A stretch of DNA of 64,000 nt from Zhihengliuella flava (GTDB taxonomy: Bacteria > Actinomycetota > Actinomycetes > Actinomycetales > Micrococcaceae). Under the pieces are notes generated by a model that saw nothing but the letters and a program-made list of their open reading frames with translations, had not been told where the DNA came from and searched no databases. The stretch is from the NCBI RefSeq assembly GCF_015751895.1, contig NZ_JADOTZ010000001.1:1922001-1986000 (forward strand), written 5' to 3'. Made by a program: the position numbers and the translations under genes. This document shows positions 16,196-24,666 of the stretch, piece by piece (within the stretch, counting starts at the first letter, position 1; each line of letters begins with the position of its first letter).

Positions 16196-17042
16196 TCAGC
16201 CTCAAGCCGCCGCCGGCCCGCGCCGCAGCACGCAGCGCTACATCGGCGTCAGTACCAAGGCCTATCTGGGGTACGCCCAGAGCCTGACGTGGCTGGAGGG
16301 GGTGCGGGCGCAGTTCGAGGCCCGGCAGGACAACGACGGCGCCGTGGGCGTGACCGGTTTCGTGGCCCCATCGTTCCCCGTGCTGGAATCGGCCGCCCGG
16401 ATCCTTAAGGGGACCGGGGTCTGGCTCGGCGCGCAGGACGTCGGGCTGCTCGCCGGGCCCACCGCCTCCGGCGCGGCGACGGGCGAGGTCCCCCCGCGCA
16501 TGTTGGCGGAGCTCGGCGTGCGGATTCTCGAGGTCGGCCACGCCGAGCGGCGCGCCCACTTCGGCGAGGACGAGGCGGCCGTGGCCGCCAAGCTCCGCGC
16601 CGGCGTCGCGAACTTCATGACGCCGCTGCTGTGCATCGGGGAAAGCCGGCGCGCGGACCCGGACGACGCCGTCGCGGCCTGCCTAGCGCAGGTCGCCTCG
16701 GCGCTCGGGCTGACGGAAGGGGCGGCGGGTACGCCGTCCCCGGCCGAGGCCGCGCCCATCGACCCTGCGGACGTGATCTTCGCGTACGAGCCCGTGTGGG
16801 CGATCGGCGCGGAGCAACCGGCCGACGCGGACTACGTCGCGGCCGTGTTGACCGGGCTGCGCGCCCGCTTGGACGCTTGCTCGTCCGGCCCGGTGCGCCT
16901 CCTCTATGGCGGCAGCGCCGGCCCCGGTCTGCTGCCGCGCTTGCCGGCGGCCGACGGACTGTTCCTCGGCCGGTTCGCGCACGACCCCGCCAACCTCGGG
17001 CGCGTGTTGGACGAGGCCGCTGCTGTGACCGCCGCGTCCTGA
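16188..17042 (+). CDS. Triose-phosphate-isomerase-like protein (LerI/EryH-type)
   Basis: A 284-residue TIM barrel paralogue. Catalytic lysine K24 (GVSTKAYLGY), H118 (EVGHAERR), E201 (FAYEPVWAIG) and the phosphate loop LYGGSAG are retained, but the usual NWKMN start is replaced and about 30 residues are added, unlike glycolytic TpiA. Divergent TIM-like proteins of this sort (LerI, EryH) isomerise L-erythrulose 1-phosphate to D-erythrulose 4-phosphate. Together with the kinase and the RpiB-like gene this would feed D-erythrose 4-phosphate to the pentose phosphate pathway. It overlaps the preceding gene by 8 bp. Confidence 0.9.
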   Translation: MPDQPQAAAGPRRSTQRYIGVSTKAYLGYAQSLTWLEGVRAQFEARQDNDGAVGVTGFVAPSFPVLESAARILKGTGVWLGAQDVGLLAGPTASGAATGEVPPRMLAELGVRILEVGHAERRAHFGEDEAAVAAKLRAGVANFMTPLLCIGESRRADPDDAVAACLAQVASALGLTEGAAGTPSPAEAAPIDPADVIFAYEPVWAIGAEQPADADYVAAVLTGLRARLDACSSGPVRLLYGGSAGPGLLPRLPAADGLFLGRFAHDPANLGRVLDEAAAVTAAS

Positions 17043-17119
17043 CGGCCTGACGCAGGCTCCGGCGTCCACGCGCCCGCCTGCCCTCTCTTGTCCTTCCCCT
17101 CCATTGACCGGGAGTTTTC

Positions 17120-18559
17120 ATGTTGCTGACCCATGCCCTCACACCGGCGGCGTCGCTCACCGCCACGCCGTCGGCGGCTGCGCCGCAGGCGACGCTGCCG
17201 GTGCCCGCCCTGCTGCTGATCGCGGTGGCGGCGATCGCCGTGCTGCTGGTGCTGATCATCAAGGTCCGCCTGCACGCGTTCTTCTCGCTGATCATCGTGT
17301 CCCTGCTGACCGCCGTGGCCGCCGGGGTGTCCGCCGCGGATCTGCTCGAGACGATCGTCGGCCCGTTCGGCAGCACCCTCGGCAACGTGGCCATGCTGGT
17401 GGGCTTCGGCGCCGTGCTCGGCCGCATCGTGGAGACCTCGGGCGGTGCCCAGGTCATCTCCGAGAAGCTGATCGGCCTGTTCGGCGAGCGGCGGGCACCG
17501 CTGGCGCTCTCCGTCGCGTCGCTGTTGTTCGGCTTCCCGATCTTCCTCGACGCCGGCTTCATCGTCATGCTGCCGATCATCTATACGGTCGCACGCCGCG
17601 TCGGCGGCGGCCTGCTGCGCTACGCCCTGCCCTCGGCCGGAGCCTTCCTCGTCATGCACGCGCTCGTGCCCCCGCACCCTGGCCCCGTGGCGGCGGCCGG
17701 GATCATCGGTGCCGACGTCGGACTGGTGCTGATGGTCGGCCTGCTCGTGGGCCTGCCCACGTGGTACGTGGCGGGCTACCGGCTGGCTCTGGTGCTCGCG
17801 AAGCGGGCGGGGCACCTGCCGGTGCCGCAGCTGCTGGGTGAGGCGCCGAAGGAGCACCGCAACCCGCCGCCCTTCGGTCTGGTCCTGCTGGTCCTGCTCC
17901 TGCCGCTGGGGCTGATCTTCCTGAATACCGGGCTGAAAACTCTGCAGGCCACGGGCGCCGCACCGGACGTGTTGTGGACGCAGATCCTCATCTTCCTCGG
18001 CAACACTCCCATTGCGCTGCTGATTTCCACCCTGTTGGCCATGTACCTGCTGGTGGTACGCCGCCACGACGGCCCGATCGGCGGCGCGCTGGAACAGGTG
18101 GTGGACGACGCGCTGGCCCCGGTGTGCTCCATCATCTTGATCACCGGTGCCGGCGGCATCTTCGGCGGCGTCCTGACGGCCACGGGCATCGGCGGCGCCA
18201 TGGCCGATTCCCTCCAGCAGGTGGGCATGCCGCTGATCTTGGCCGGCTTCCTCATCGCCGTGATCATGCGCGTCGCCCAAGGGTCGGCGACGGTGGCGGG
18301 CACGACGGCGGCCGGGCTCATGGCGCCCGCCGTCGCCGCGTCGGGGGAGCAGACCGCGCTGGGGCTGGCGTGCCTCGTGGTGGCCATCGTGGCCGGGGCC
18401 ATCAGCTTCTCCCACGTCAACGATTCCGGCTTCTGGCTGGTAAGCCGCTTCCTGGGCCTCACCACGGCCATGGCGCTGAAGACGTGGACCGTGATCGCCA
18501 CGGCGATTGGCTTCATGGGCTTCGCGTTGGCGTGGCTGCTCTACGCGGTGGTGGGGTAG
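17120..18559 (+). CDS. GntP family permease (sugar-acid:H+ symporter)
   Basis: A 479-residue inner-membrane transporter with about 12-14 hydrophobic segments. Typical GntP stretches are visible, such as LLFGFPIFLDAGFIVMLPI, HALVPPHPGPVAAAGIIGADVG, ITGAGGIFGGVL and SFSHVNDSGFWLVSRFLG. Family members bring in gluconate and other sugar acids with protons. As the last gene of the operon it is the best evidence that the substrate of the pathway is an acid sugar. A GGGAG ribosome-binding site precedes the ATG. Confidence 0.94.
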   Translation: MLLTHALTPAASLTATPSAAAPQATLPVPALLLIAVAAIAVLLVLIIKVRLHAFFSLIIVSLLTAVAAGVSAADLLETIVGPFGSTLGNVAMLVGFGAVLGRIVETSGGAQVISEKLIGLFGERRAPLALSVASLLFGFPIFLDAGFIVMLPIIYTVARRVGGGLLRYALPSAGAFLVMHALVPPHPGPVAAAGIIGADVGLVLMVGLLVGLPTWYVAGYRLALVLAKRAGHLPVPQLLGEAPKEHRNPPPFGLVLLVLLLPLGLIFLNTGLKTLQATGAAPDVLWTQILIFLGNTPIALLISTLLAMYLLVVRRHDGPIGGALEQVVDDALAPVCSIILITGAGGIFGGVLTATGIGGAMADSLQQVGMPLILAGFLIAVIMRVAQGSATVAGTTAAGLMAPAVAASGEQTALGLACLVVAIVAGAISFSHVNDSGFWLVSRFLGLTTAMALKTWTVIATAIGFMGFALAWLLYAVVG

Positions 18560-18605
18560 GCGGCGCGCCCACCGGGTGCGCGCTAGGGCACGGCGTATCG
18601 CCATC

Positions 18606-18665
18606 GAGTCAGGACTCAACTATCCTGCCAAGATGAGGTACCTGCCGCCCGCGCCGAGTTTTTAG
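18606..18665 (+). other. Putative leaderless leader-peptide ORF before the lipoprotein gene
   Basis: A GAGTC-AG-GACTC palindrome (18606-18617) and a TATCCT box (18621-18626) are followed six bases later by an ATG that opens a 10-codon frame, MRYLPPAPSF, ending at TAG 18663-18665, 47 bp before the lipoprotein start. The proline pair could slow ribosomes. Spacing matches other leaderless starts here. Very short, so chance is possible. Confidence 0.3.
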
Positions 18666-18712
18666 AGCGCGGCGCCGGTCAGCTGCCGTAACCCGTCAGA
18701 CGGAGGGAAATC

Positions 18713-19468
18713 ATGGCCACGCCTGCTCGCCCCGCCGCGCGCCTCGCCGGAGCCGGGGCCGCCGCCGCGCTGGTGTGCGCCGTCGCCGCCTGCGCCGGCG
18801 GGACGCCGAAACCCTCCGAGTCGCCGGGTGCGACGGCGTTGTCGCCGCCCGCAAGCCCCTCACCCTCGGACTCCGCGCCGCCCACGGAGCCGAGTTCGGC
18901 TGAGCCGCCCGGTTCGGCCGAACCCAGCGAGTCCAGCCCGCCCGAGGTTCCCCCGCCCGGGGAATGGGTCATCACGCCGGCGGCTTTCGGGCCCATCGAG
19001 CTCGGGGCGGATCTGGAGAGCGTCGCGGAGCAGCTGGGCGGCACCATTTCCAACCCGAGCGCTGACCAGGACGGGGCTGAGTGCCGCGTGGCGACAGACT
19101 TTGCGATCGAGGGCTTCCACGGGGACCTGCAGGTCACGGCGGTGGATTCCGTGGTGGTGGCCGTGAAGTGGGGCATCAACCAGTCCACGTCCATCGATGC
19201 GGACATGGAGCTTCCCGCCACCGCGGACGGGGTGACGCTGGCCAGCCCGGACGCGGAGGTGTCCGGCGCCATGGGCCCGGAGGCCCTCGTCAACGGGTGG
19301 GGCCCCTCCTCCGGCGTCGCCTGGGCCGAGCGCGAGGGCGAGAACCTGCTGGTCGCCGAATCCACCACCCTGAGCCCGGCAGAGCAGCCCAGCAGCGGGT
19401 TCATCGGCTGGCTCTACGTGTTCAATGACGAGGACGGGGACACGTTCCCCGAATGCCAAGGCAACTAA
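18713..19468 (+). CDS. Predicted lipoprotein with Ser/Pro/Glu-rich linker
   Basis: A 251-residue exported protein. The signal sequence ends at a lipobox-like AAC (VAACAGG), so lipidation is likely. Residues about 32-85 are a low-complexity Pro/Ser/Glu linker that would span the cell wall. The remaining 160 residues form a domain of unknown type (WVITPAAFGPIELGADLESVAEQLG...), with one cysteine pair (ECRVATD, FPECQGN). The start is supported by an excellent GGAGG site seven bases upstream. It sits alone between the GntP operon and the fructan operon, whose last gene converges on it. Confidence 0.82.
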   Translation: MATPARPAARLAGAGAAAALVCAVAACAGGTPKPSESPGATALSPPASPSPSDSAPPTEPSSAEPPGSAEPSESSPPEVPPPGEWVITPAAFGPIELGADLESVAEQLGGTISNPSADQDGAECRVATDFAIEGFHGDLQVTAVDSVVVAVKWGINQSTSIDADMELPATADGVTLASPDAEVSGAMGPEALVNGWGPSSGVAWAEREGENLLVAESTTLSPAEQPSSGFIGWLYVFNDEDGDTFPECQGN

Positions 19469-19576
19469 GCCCGGCACGGCAGTGCGGCGACGCGCAGGAG
19501 CGGCATGCGGGATTCTCTCGGGGCCAGGGGGGAGACCTGCAGGGCCGGTACATTGGCACCGACCCTGTATCGACGA

Positions 19577-21202
19577 TCAGGAAACGGCCAGTTCGCGAAT
19601 GGTCAGGTTGCGGAACTCGGCTTCGCCGTCATGTACGAACAGACGAATGCCGTCGTCACCTTCAAGCGGGAATGCGCGATGGGAGTGAACGGTCTTCCCC
19701 GCACCGACGAACAACTCCACACTTGCGTGGTCCACGAGGATGCGAATGTCCATTTCTCCGGTGGTGGTGTCGAAGTGGACCTGCGACTCGCCTCCGTTGC
19801 CGGGGTTGAATGTCGGGCGGCGGTTAACGTATGTGGAGCCGCCGTCTAAATACGCGCCCGCGGAGACGTGCCGGCCACCGCCCGGTGCCCGGCACAGCTC
19901 GAATCCGATGTTGCCCGGTGCATCGGAGGGATTCCACGCGAGCGTGCACGTCAGTTCGTAGGCGCGTGAGCGGATATCCAGATCCTTAGCGCCGGACAGG
20001 CCCACGTTGCCGAGTGCATGCTCTTTCACCGCGTATTCGCTGAGTGCGGCTGTGGGCTGTGACGTCAGCACGTACCGTCCATTGGAACGTACTAAACGAA
20101 GATCGCGCACGATCGCGTCATCTCCGTTGTATCCGTCGGTGACTAGGCTCGGGGAGTTGTGCGGGTAGTCCCAAAAGTTCGACCAGCCAATGGCATGGCG
20201 CAGCGTGGCATCGGGGCGGCCTTCGGCATTGTGGCCCTCGTAGGTGACCGCACCGTAGAAATCGAAGCCGCGATCTAGCCACTCCGGGTCTTCGACGTCG
20301 GGGACGAACGTGGCTCCATCAAAGTTGCCCGTCCAGTAGGCGTAGGTCGCCGGTAGACCCCGCTCCTTGCCGTTGGCGCTGACGCCCAAGACCCAGTGAT
20401 CGGTACCGTCGTTGGCAGTCATCCTGTAGATGTCAGGGCACTCGAGTAGCCCGATGTCCTCGCGCCGGAACTCGCCGACCGCGGACCATGTGTGCAAGTC
20501 CGTCGATGCGTAGCACCCTAGCCGAGTGCCCTCCGCGTTGAGCATGAACCAGCGGCCGCGTTCTTCGTCCCAGATCACCTTAGGGTCTCGGAAGTCGTGC
20601 ACACCCGGGTTCGGCAGGACTGGTGCTTCCGGCCCCGGGCTGAACGTTCTTCCTTTATCGGTCGAATACCAGAGGAACTGCGCTTGCTGGCCCGCGGGTG
20701 CCTGGGTGACGAGCGCGATCAGCGCGCCGGGGCCGTAACCCGCGGTGTCGTCGTGGTCGACGACGACGCAACCTGACCAGCAGTCCCCGTTGTCGTTGCT
20801 GAACTTGGGGATCGCCACACCATGGTCCACGAACCTTACGTGGTCCGTGGTGGTGGCAAGACGCCAGGAGGTGCCGTGGCCGCCTTCGAGATAGTCCTCG
20901 TTGTAGAGGTAGTAGTACAGGTACTCGCCTTCCACGAAGACGGGCCGTTGCGGGTCGTTCTTCCAATTGTCCGGGACACTGAAGTGGTAGGCCGGACGGT
21001 AGGAGTGCTCTGTCACTGCTCGGGCGGAGGCGTCGCTCGGTTTCCCGGGGTTCGCGTGCTCAGCGGGGCCGGGCGTGGACGCGGCGTTTGCGGGCAAGAT
21101 TCCTCCGATGGTCGCAGCGACGCTGGCACCACCGATGAGGAGGGAACGTCGTCCAAGCGGCAGGTGTCGGTTAGTGGCTTCGGGAGTTTGAGGTGCGGAC
21201 AT
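19577..21202 (-). CDS. Secreted GH32 levanase/fructanase with Tat signal
   Basis: A 541-residue GH32 enzyme. The ATG at 21202 gives a twin-arginine signal (GRRSLLIGGASVAATIGG) and is preceded by GAAAGG; the longer open frame upstream reads through the neighbouring gene. The five-bladed propeller carries the nucleophile D83 in NWKNDPQRP (WMNDPNG in most invertases), FRDPK (205-207) and the acid/base E254 in LECPDIY, then a C-terminal beta-sandwich. It should cut levan or inulin outside the cell into pieces that the adjacent importer takes up. The NDPQ variant may mark levan-acting enzymes; that is an inference. Confidence 0.92.
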   Translation of the reverse strand: MSAPQTPEATNRHLPLGRRSLLIGGASVAATIGGILPANAASTPGPAEHANPGKPSDASARAVTEHSYRPAYHFSVPDNWKNDPQRPVFVEGEYLYYYLYNEDYLEGGHGTSWRLATTTDHVRFVDHGVAIPKFSNDNGDCWSGCVVVDHDDTAGYGPGALIALVTQAPAGQQAQFLWYSTDKGRTFSPGPEAPVLPNPGVHDFRDPKVIWDEERGRWFMLNAEGTRLGCYASTDLHTWSAVGEFRREDIGLLECPDIYRMTANDGTDHWVLGVSANGKERGLPATYAYWTGNFDGATFVPDVEDPEWLDRGFDFYGAVTYEGHNAEGRPDATLRHAIGWSNFWDYPHNSPSLVTDGYNGDDAIVRDLRLVRSNGRYVLTSQPTAALSEYAVKEHALGNVGLSGAKDLDIRSRAYELTCTLAWNPSDAPGNIGFELCRAPGGGRHVSAGAYLDGGSTYVNRRPTFNPGNGGESQVHFDTTTGEMDIRILVDHASVELFVGAGKTVHSHRAFPLEGDDGIRLFVHDGEAEFRNLTIRELAVS

Positions 21203-21278
21203 TGTGGAGCCTTTCAATCGGTTCGAGGACGGGCGGTAGCTGGTGGTGCTGCCGCAGGTAGGTGATGGCTGGTTGCGG

Positions 21279-22787
21279 TCACGGATGCAGAACACGTTCG
21301 GGCTGTTCGGCGTCATCGAGCCGCCATGCCCGGGCGGTGTCCAGACGAGCGGGACCCGTGGCGGAGATGCTGATCTGACGCGCGTCTGTCCGGGTGGGAT
21401 AGACACGCGTTGTCAGCGCGATGCCGTCGACGAAGACCTCGACGCTCGAGCGATCCAGCAGAATGCGCACCCGAGCCGTGGGATCGGTGGCTGGAACCGC
21501 ACCGGCGTGGGACGACGTGTCGCAGCTGGTCGACAGCGTCGATCTCGACCGGTCCAGTTTCACGCGCAGGCCGTCCCCGTCACGCCGCAGTTCCAACACC
21601 GTGCGTTCGGCGCCGTCGGCAGTGGCGAAGAGTACGACGTCGACGCGCCCACCAGCGTCGATGGTGGCCGTGAACTCGATGTCTAGATCCACGCCGGCCA
21701 GATCCACGCCGGACGAGACTTCGTCGGCCGGAAGGAGCTGCTCGCCTCGCAACGTCGTCAGCTCGGGGACCGGTTCGCTGCGAAGGACACCGTCGTCGTC
21801 CAGCCACAGACGGCGCGGGACGGTCATGGCGCCGGACCATCCGACGGCGGCCGTCGCGGCGTCATCGCGTCCCTCCTGCATCCACGACCACAGGACGCGG
21901 CGACCGGCCTCGTCGCGGAATGTCTGCGGCGCGTAGGCGTGGCGGCCACCGAGGTCGAGGCGTTGGATCCGGTCGATGACGAACCGCTGTCCGTCGTAGG
22001 AGCCGACCGCGACGAGAGGGTGGAGCGTGTGTCCTTCGTGCCACGCGGAGAAGATCAGCAGGTGCTCGTCGTCACTGGTCCCGTCCGGAGGCCCCGTGAG
22101 GCCGTCGTCACCACGGGTCATGCGGAAGAAGTCGACGCACTCCCACATGGTGCCGGTCCACTCCGGGTCGTCGAGGCGGACGTCACCGGCGTCGCCGACG
22201 GTGAGCGGGCCGAGTTCGGTCCACGTGCGCAGATCCTCCGACTCGTAGAGGAAGGCTGTGCCGCCGCGGCCGGCAATACCGCTGCCGACGAGCTGGCGCC
22301 AGTGGCCGTTCTCCCGCCACACGCAGTGGTCCCGATACTCGGTGATGTCATATTCGGCGGGAGGGGCAGTGATGATGGGTTGTTCCAACGTCACCCACGT
22401 GTCCAAGTCGGCAGACCCGACCGCGAGGCACGGTAGCTCGCGCCCGTCGGCGCGGCCCGAGTAGACGATGGTCGGGGTGCCGCCGTCGTCGACCAGGACG
22501 CCGGACCAGCACCCCTCCGCGTCGGGCCCGTCGCCCGGGGTGAGCGCGATGGGTCGGTCACTCCAGTGCAGCAGATCGCGGCTGACGGCATGACCCCAGT
22601 GGATCCGGTCGTGGAACGGGCCGCTCGGGTTGTACTGGTAGAAGAGGTGGTATATCCCGTCGCGCTGGCCGACGCCGTTGGGGTCGTTGAGCCAGCCGGC
22701 GGGCGAGGTGAAGTGGTAGGCGGGGCGCAGGGGATCGGCCTGCGCGCGGGCCACGAGCCCGGTGTCCTGAGCAGCGGCGTGGTTCAT
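21279..22787 (-). CDS. GH32 beta-fructosidase, cytoplasmic
   Basis: A 502-residue GH32 enzyme with no signal peptide, so it acts on imported fructo-oligosaccharides or sucrose. The nucleophile D35 lies in GWLNDPNG and the acid/base E216 in MWECVDFF. The middle motif reads YRDHCVW (152-157) where the family usually has RDP, and ECV replaces ECP. The C-terminal sandwich ends near VEVFVDGIALTTRVYP. The ATG overlaps the stop of the transporter ATPase gene. The order importer, cytoplasmic hydrolase, secreted hydrolase makes a complete fructan-use operon. Confidence 0.94.
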   Translation of the reverse strand: MNHAAAQDTGLVARAQADPLRPAYHFTSPAGWLNDPNGVGQRDGIYHLFYQYNPSGPFHDRIHWGHAVSRDLLHWSDRPIALTPGDGPDAEGCWSGVLVDDGGTPTIVYSGRADGRELPCLAVGSADLDTWVTLEQPIITAPPAEYDITEYRDHCVWRENGHWRQLVGSGIAGRGGTAFLYESEDLRTWTELGPLTVGDAGDVRLDDPEWTGTMWECVDFFRMTRGDDGLTGPPDGTSDDEHLLIFSAWHEGHTLHPLVAVGSYDGQRFVIDRIQRLDLGGRHAYAPQTFRDEAGRRVLWSWMQEGRDDAATAAVGWSGAMTVPRRLWLDDDGVLRSEPVPELTTLRGEQLLPADEVSSGVDLAGVDLDIEFTATIDAGGRVDVVLFATADGAERTVLELRRDGDGLRVKLDRSRSTLSTSCDTSSHAGAVPATDPTARVRILLDRSSVEVFVDGIALTTRVYPTRTDARQISISATGPARLDTARAWRLDDAEQPERVLHP

Positions 22788-23749
22788 GCGTTCTGTCCTT
22801 GAGTGGTGGTTGGATGCGGTGCGAAGACCCAGTGGCCGGACGTGGGGTCGACGATGGTTCGTTGTAGGCGCGGCGCCGATGTCCAGTCGGTGATCTCGCG
22901 GCGCAGTCCGGCCCGCGCCTCCGGATCGAACGGCGCGGTGCGCTCCGGATCGGGCACTGCGCCGACGAGCAGCCGCGTATACGGGTGCTGCGGGTCGTCG
23001 AGCAGGCGTAGGGAGGGGCCGCCCTCCACCATGGCCCCGGCGTGCATCACGATCGTCCGGTCGGCCAAGTACCGGGCCGACGCGAGATCGTGCGTGACGT
23101 ACAGGATCGCGATCCCGTGCTCGTCGCGCAGCTTGGCGAGCAGATTCAGGACCCCGATGCGCACCGAGACGTCCAGCATCGAGGTCGGCTCGTCGGCCAG
23201 AATGATCTCCGGTTCCACGGCGAGGACGCGCGCGATCGCGATGCGCTGCCGTTGACCACCGGAGAGCTCGTGCGGGAACGCACTGAGCACGGCCGGGTCG
23301 AGGTCGACCGTCTCGACGAGCTCGACGAGCCGGCTGCGCACGTCCGCCCCGGCCCTGCCGTGCACGCGCAGGGAGCGCTCGAGGACGTGCTCGACCCGGT
23401 GCGTGGGATTCAGCGAGCCGAACGGGTCCTGGAAGACCATCTGCACCGTACGGCGGTAGGCGCGCGTCGCGCTGCGGCGCTGGGTGCGCAGCACGTCCTC
23501 ACCGAAGATCTCGAGCGTGCCGGAGTCCGGCTGCTCCAGCCGGGCGATGCAACGGGCGAGCGTCGATTTACCGGATCCGGACTCGCCGACGAGGGCGACG
23601 ATCTCCCCTGCCGCGATGTCCAGATCGATTCCCTTCAGCGCCTGCAGGCGCTTCCGGGCCAGCAGGCCGCCGGTCGTGAACGTCTTGTTCAGGCCGCGGA
23701 CCCGCACGGCTGTGGTGCTGCCCCTCGTCGGGGCCGTCGTCGTACTCAT
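22784..23749 (-). CDS. Oligopeptide-type ABC transporter ATPase (OppF/DppF-like)
   Basis: A 321-residue nucleotide-binding subunit. Walker A is GESGSGKST, the signature LSGGQRQR, Walker B IILADEPTSMLD, and the switch histidine is in YVTHDLASARYLADR. The C-terminal extension HPYTRLLVGAVPDPE is the oligopeptide/dipeptide subfamily tail. It pairs with the ATPase encoded just upstream. In this operon the importer is linked to GH32 enzymes, so it probably carries fructo-oligosaccharides instead of peptides. It overlaps both neighbours by 4 bp. Confidence 0.95.
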   Translation of the reverse strand: MSTTTAPTRGSTTAVRVRGLNKTFTTGGLLARKRLQALKGIDLDIAAGEIVALVGESGSGKSTLARCIARLEQPDSGTLEIFGEDVLRTQRRSATRAYRRTVQMVFQDPFGSLNPTHRVEHVLERSLRVHGRAGADVRSRLVELVETVDLDPAVLSAFPHELSGGQRQRIAIARVLAVEPEIILADEPTSMLDVSVRIGVLNLLAKLRDEHGIAILYVTHDLASARYLADRTIVMHAGAMVEGGPSLRLLDDPQHPYTRLLVGAVPDPERTAPFDPEARAGLRREITDWTSAPRLQRTIVDPTSGHWVFAPHPTTTQGQNA

Positions 23750-24666
23750 GGGGACATCTCCTCGCTGGGCAGCGCCCGGGTGCTGTCGGCTGGGGCGACG
23801 AAGTGGTACTCAGCGACTTCCTCGAGGTCGCCGATGGAGGTGAAGCGGACGCCCTCGCCCAGGCCGGTGAGCCTGACACGCGGGCCGGTGATCGGCGGGA
23901 ACGCCCCCATCAGGGCCCGGGTGTAGGCGTGGCGCGGGTGGCGGCGCAGCACGTCCGCGGGCGCGAGCTCGACGAGGCGCCCGGCGTACATGACGCCGAT
24001 GCGGTCGGAGAGCTCGAGCATGAGGGACATGTCGTGCGTGATGAACAGGACCGCGAAGCCCAGTTCGGCCTGCAGGTCGCGGATCTGCGCCAGGATCTCC
24101 TGTTGCACGACGACGTCGAGCGCCGTCGTGGGCTCGTCCAGGATGAGCAGTCGGGGCTTGAGTGCGCAGGCCATGGCAATGACGACGCGCTGGCGCTGGC
24201 CTCCCGAGAGCTGGTGCGGGTAGGCGTTCGTGCGTTCGGCGGGGATGCCGACCAGTCCGAGCAGTTCGGCCGCTCGGCGCAGCGCGTGCTTCTTGGGCAT
24301 CTGCTCGTGCGTCGTGAAGACGTCGGCCAGCTGGTCGCCGATGCGCATGACGGGATTCAGCGAGTTCATCGCCGATTGGAACACCATCGCGACCTGTCGC
24401 CACCGCCATGAACGCAGGTCGTCGGCGGTCATCGCCAGGACGTCGACGCCGTCGAACCGGATGGATCCGTGGGTGATGCGGGCCGGGTCCTTGAGCAGGC
24501 GCATGATCGAGTGGGCGATCGTCGACTTGCCGCATCCGGACTCGCCGGCGAGGCCCAGAATCTCACCGGGCGCGATGCTCAGACTGACGCGGTCGGCGCC
24601 CCGGACGGAGCGTTCATCGCTGACGTATTCGACGGTCAGCTCGTCGATGTCGAGGACGGGCCTCAT
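23746..24666 (-). CDS. Oligopeptide-type ABC transporter ATPase (OppD/DppD-like)
   Basis: A 306-residue nucleotide-binding subunit. The start MRPVLDIDELTVEY at 24666 overlaps the stop of the permease gene, and the longer open frame upstream is only permease antiframe. Walker A is GESGCGKST, the signature LSGGQRQR, Walker B LILDEPTTALD, and the C-terminal tail HPRHAYTRALMGAFPPI fits the oligopeptide subfamily. It forms a heterodimer with the following ATPase gene product to drive the two permeases. Confidence 0.95.
   Translation of the reverse strand: MRPVLDIDELTVEYVSDERSVRGADRVSLSIAPGEILGLAGESGCGKSTIAHSIMRLLKDPARITHGSIRFDGVDVLAMTADDLRSWRWRQVAMVFQSAMNSLNPVMRIGDQLADVFTTHEQMPKKHALRRAAELLGLVGIPAERTNAYPHQLSGGQRQRVVIAMACALKPRLLILDEPTTALDVVVQQEILAQIRDLQAELGFAVLFITHDMSLMLELSDRIGVMYAGRLVELAPADVLRRHPRHAYTRALMGAFPPITGPRVRLTGLGEGVRFTSIGDLEEVAEYHFVAPADSTRALPSEEMSP

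Noticed and set aside
16904-18619. 571-codon minus-strand open frame opposite GntP
   Set aside because: Its translation is His/Gln/Arg/Gly-rich antisense noise; the plus strand encodes a clear GntP permease.
21203-21406. 68-residue extension of the secreted GH32
   Set aside because: It overlaps the end of the other GH32 gene, and the Tat signal starts properly from the ATG at 21202.
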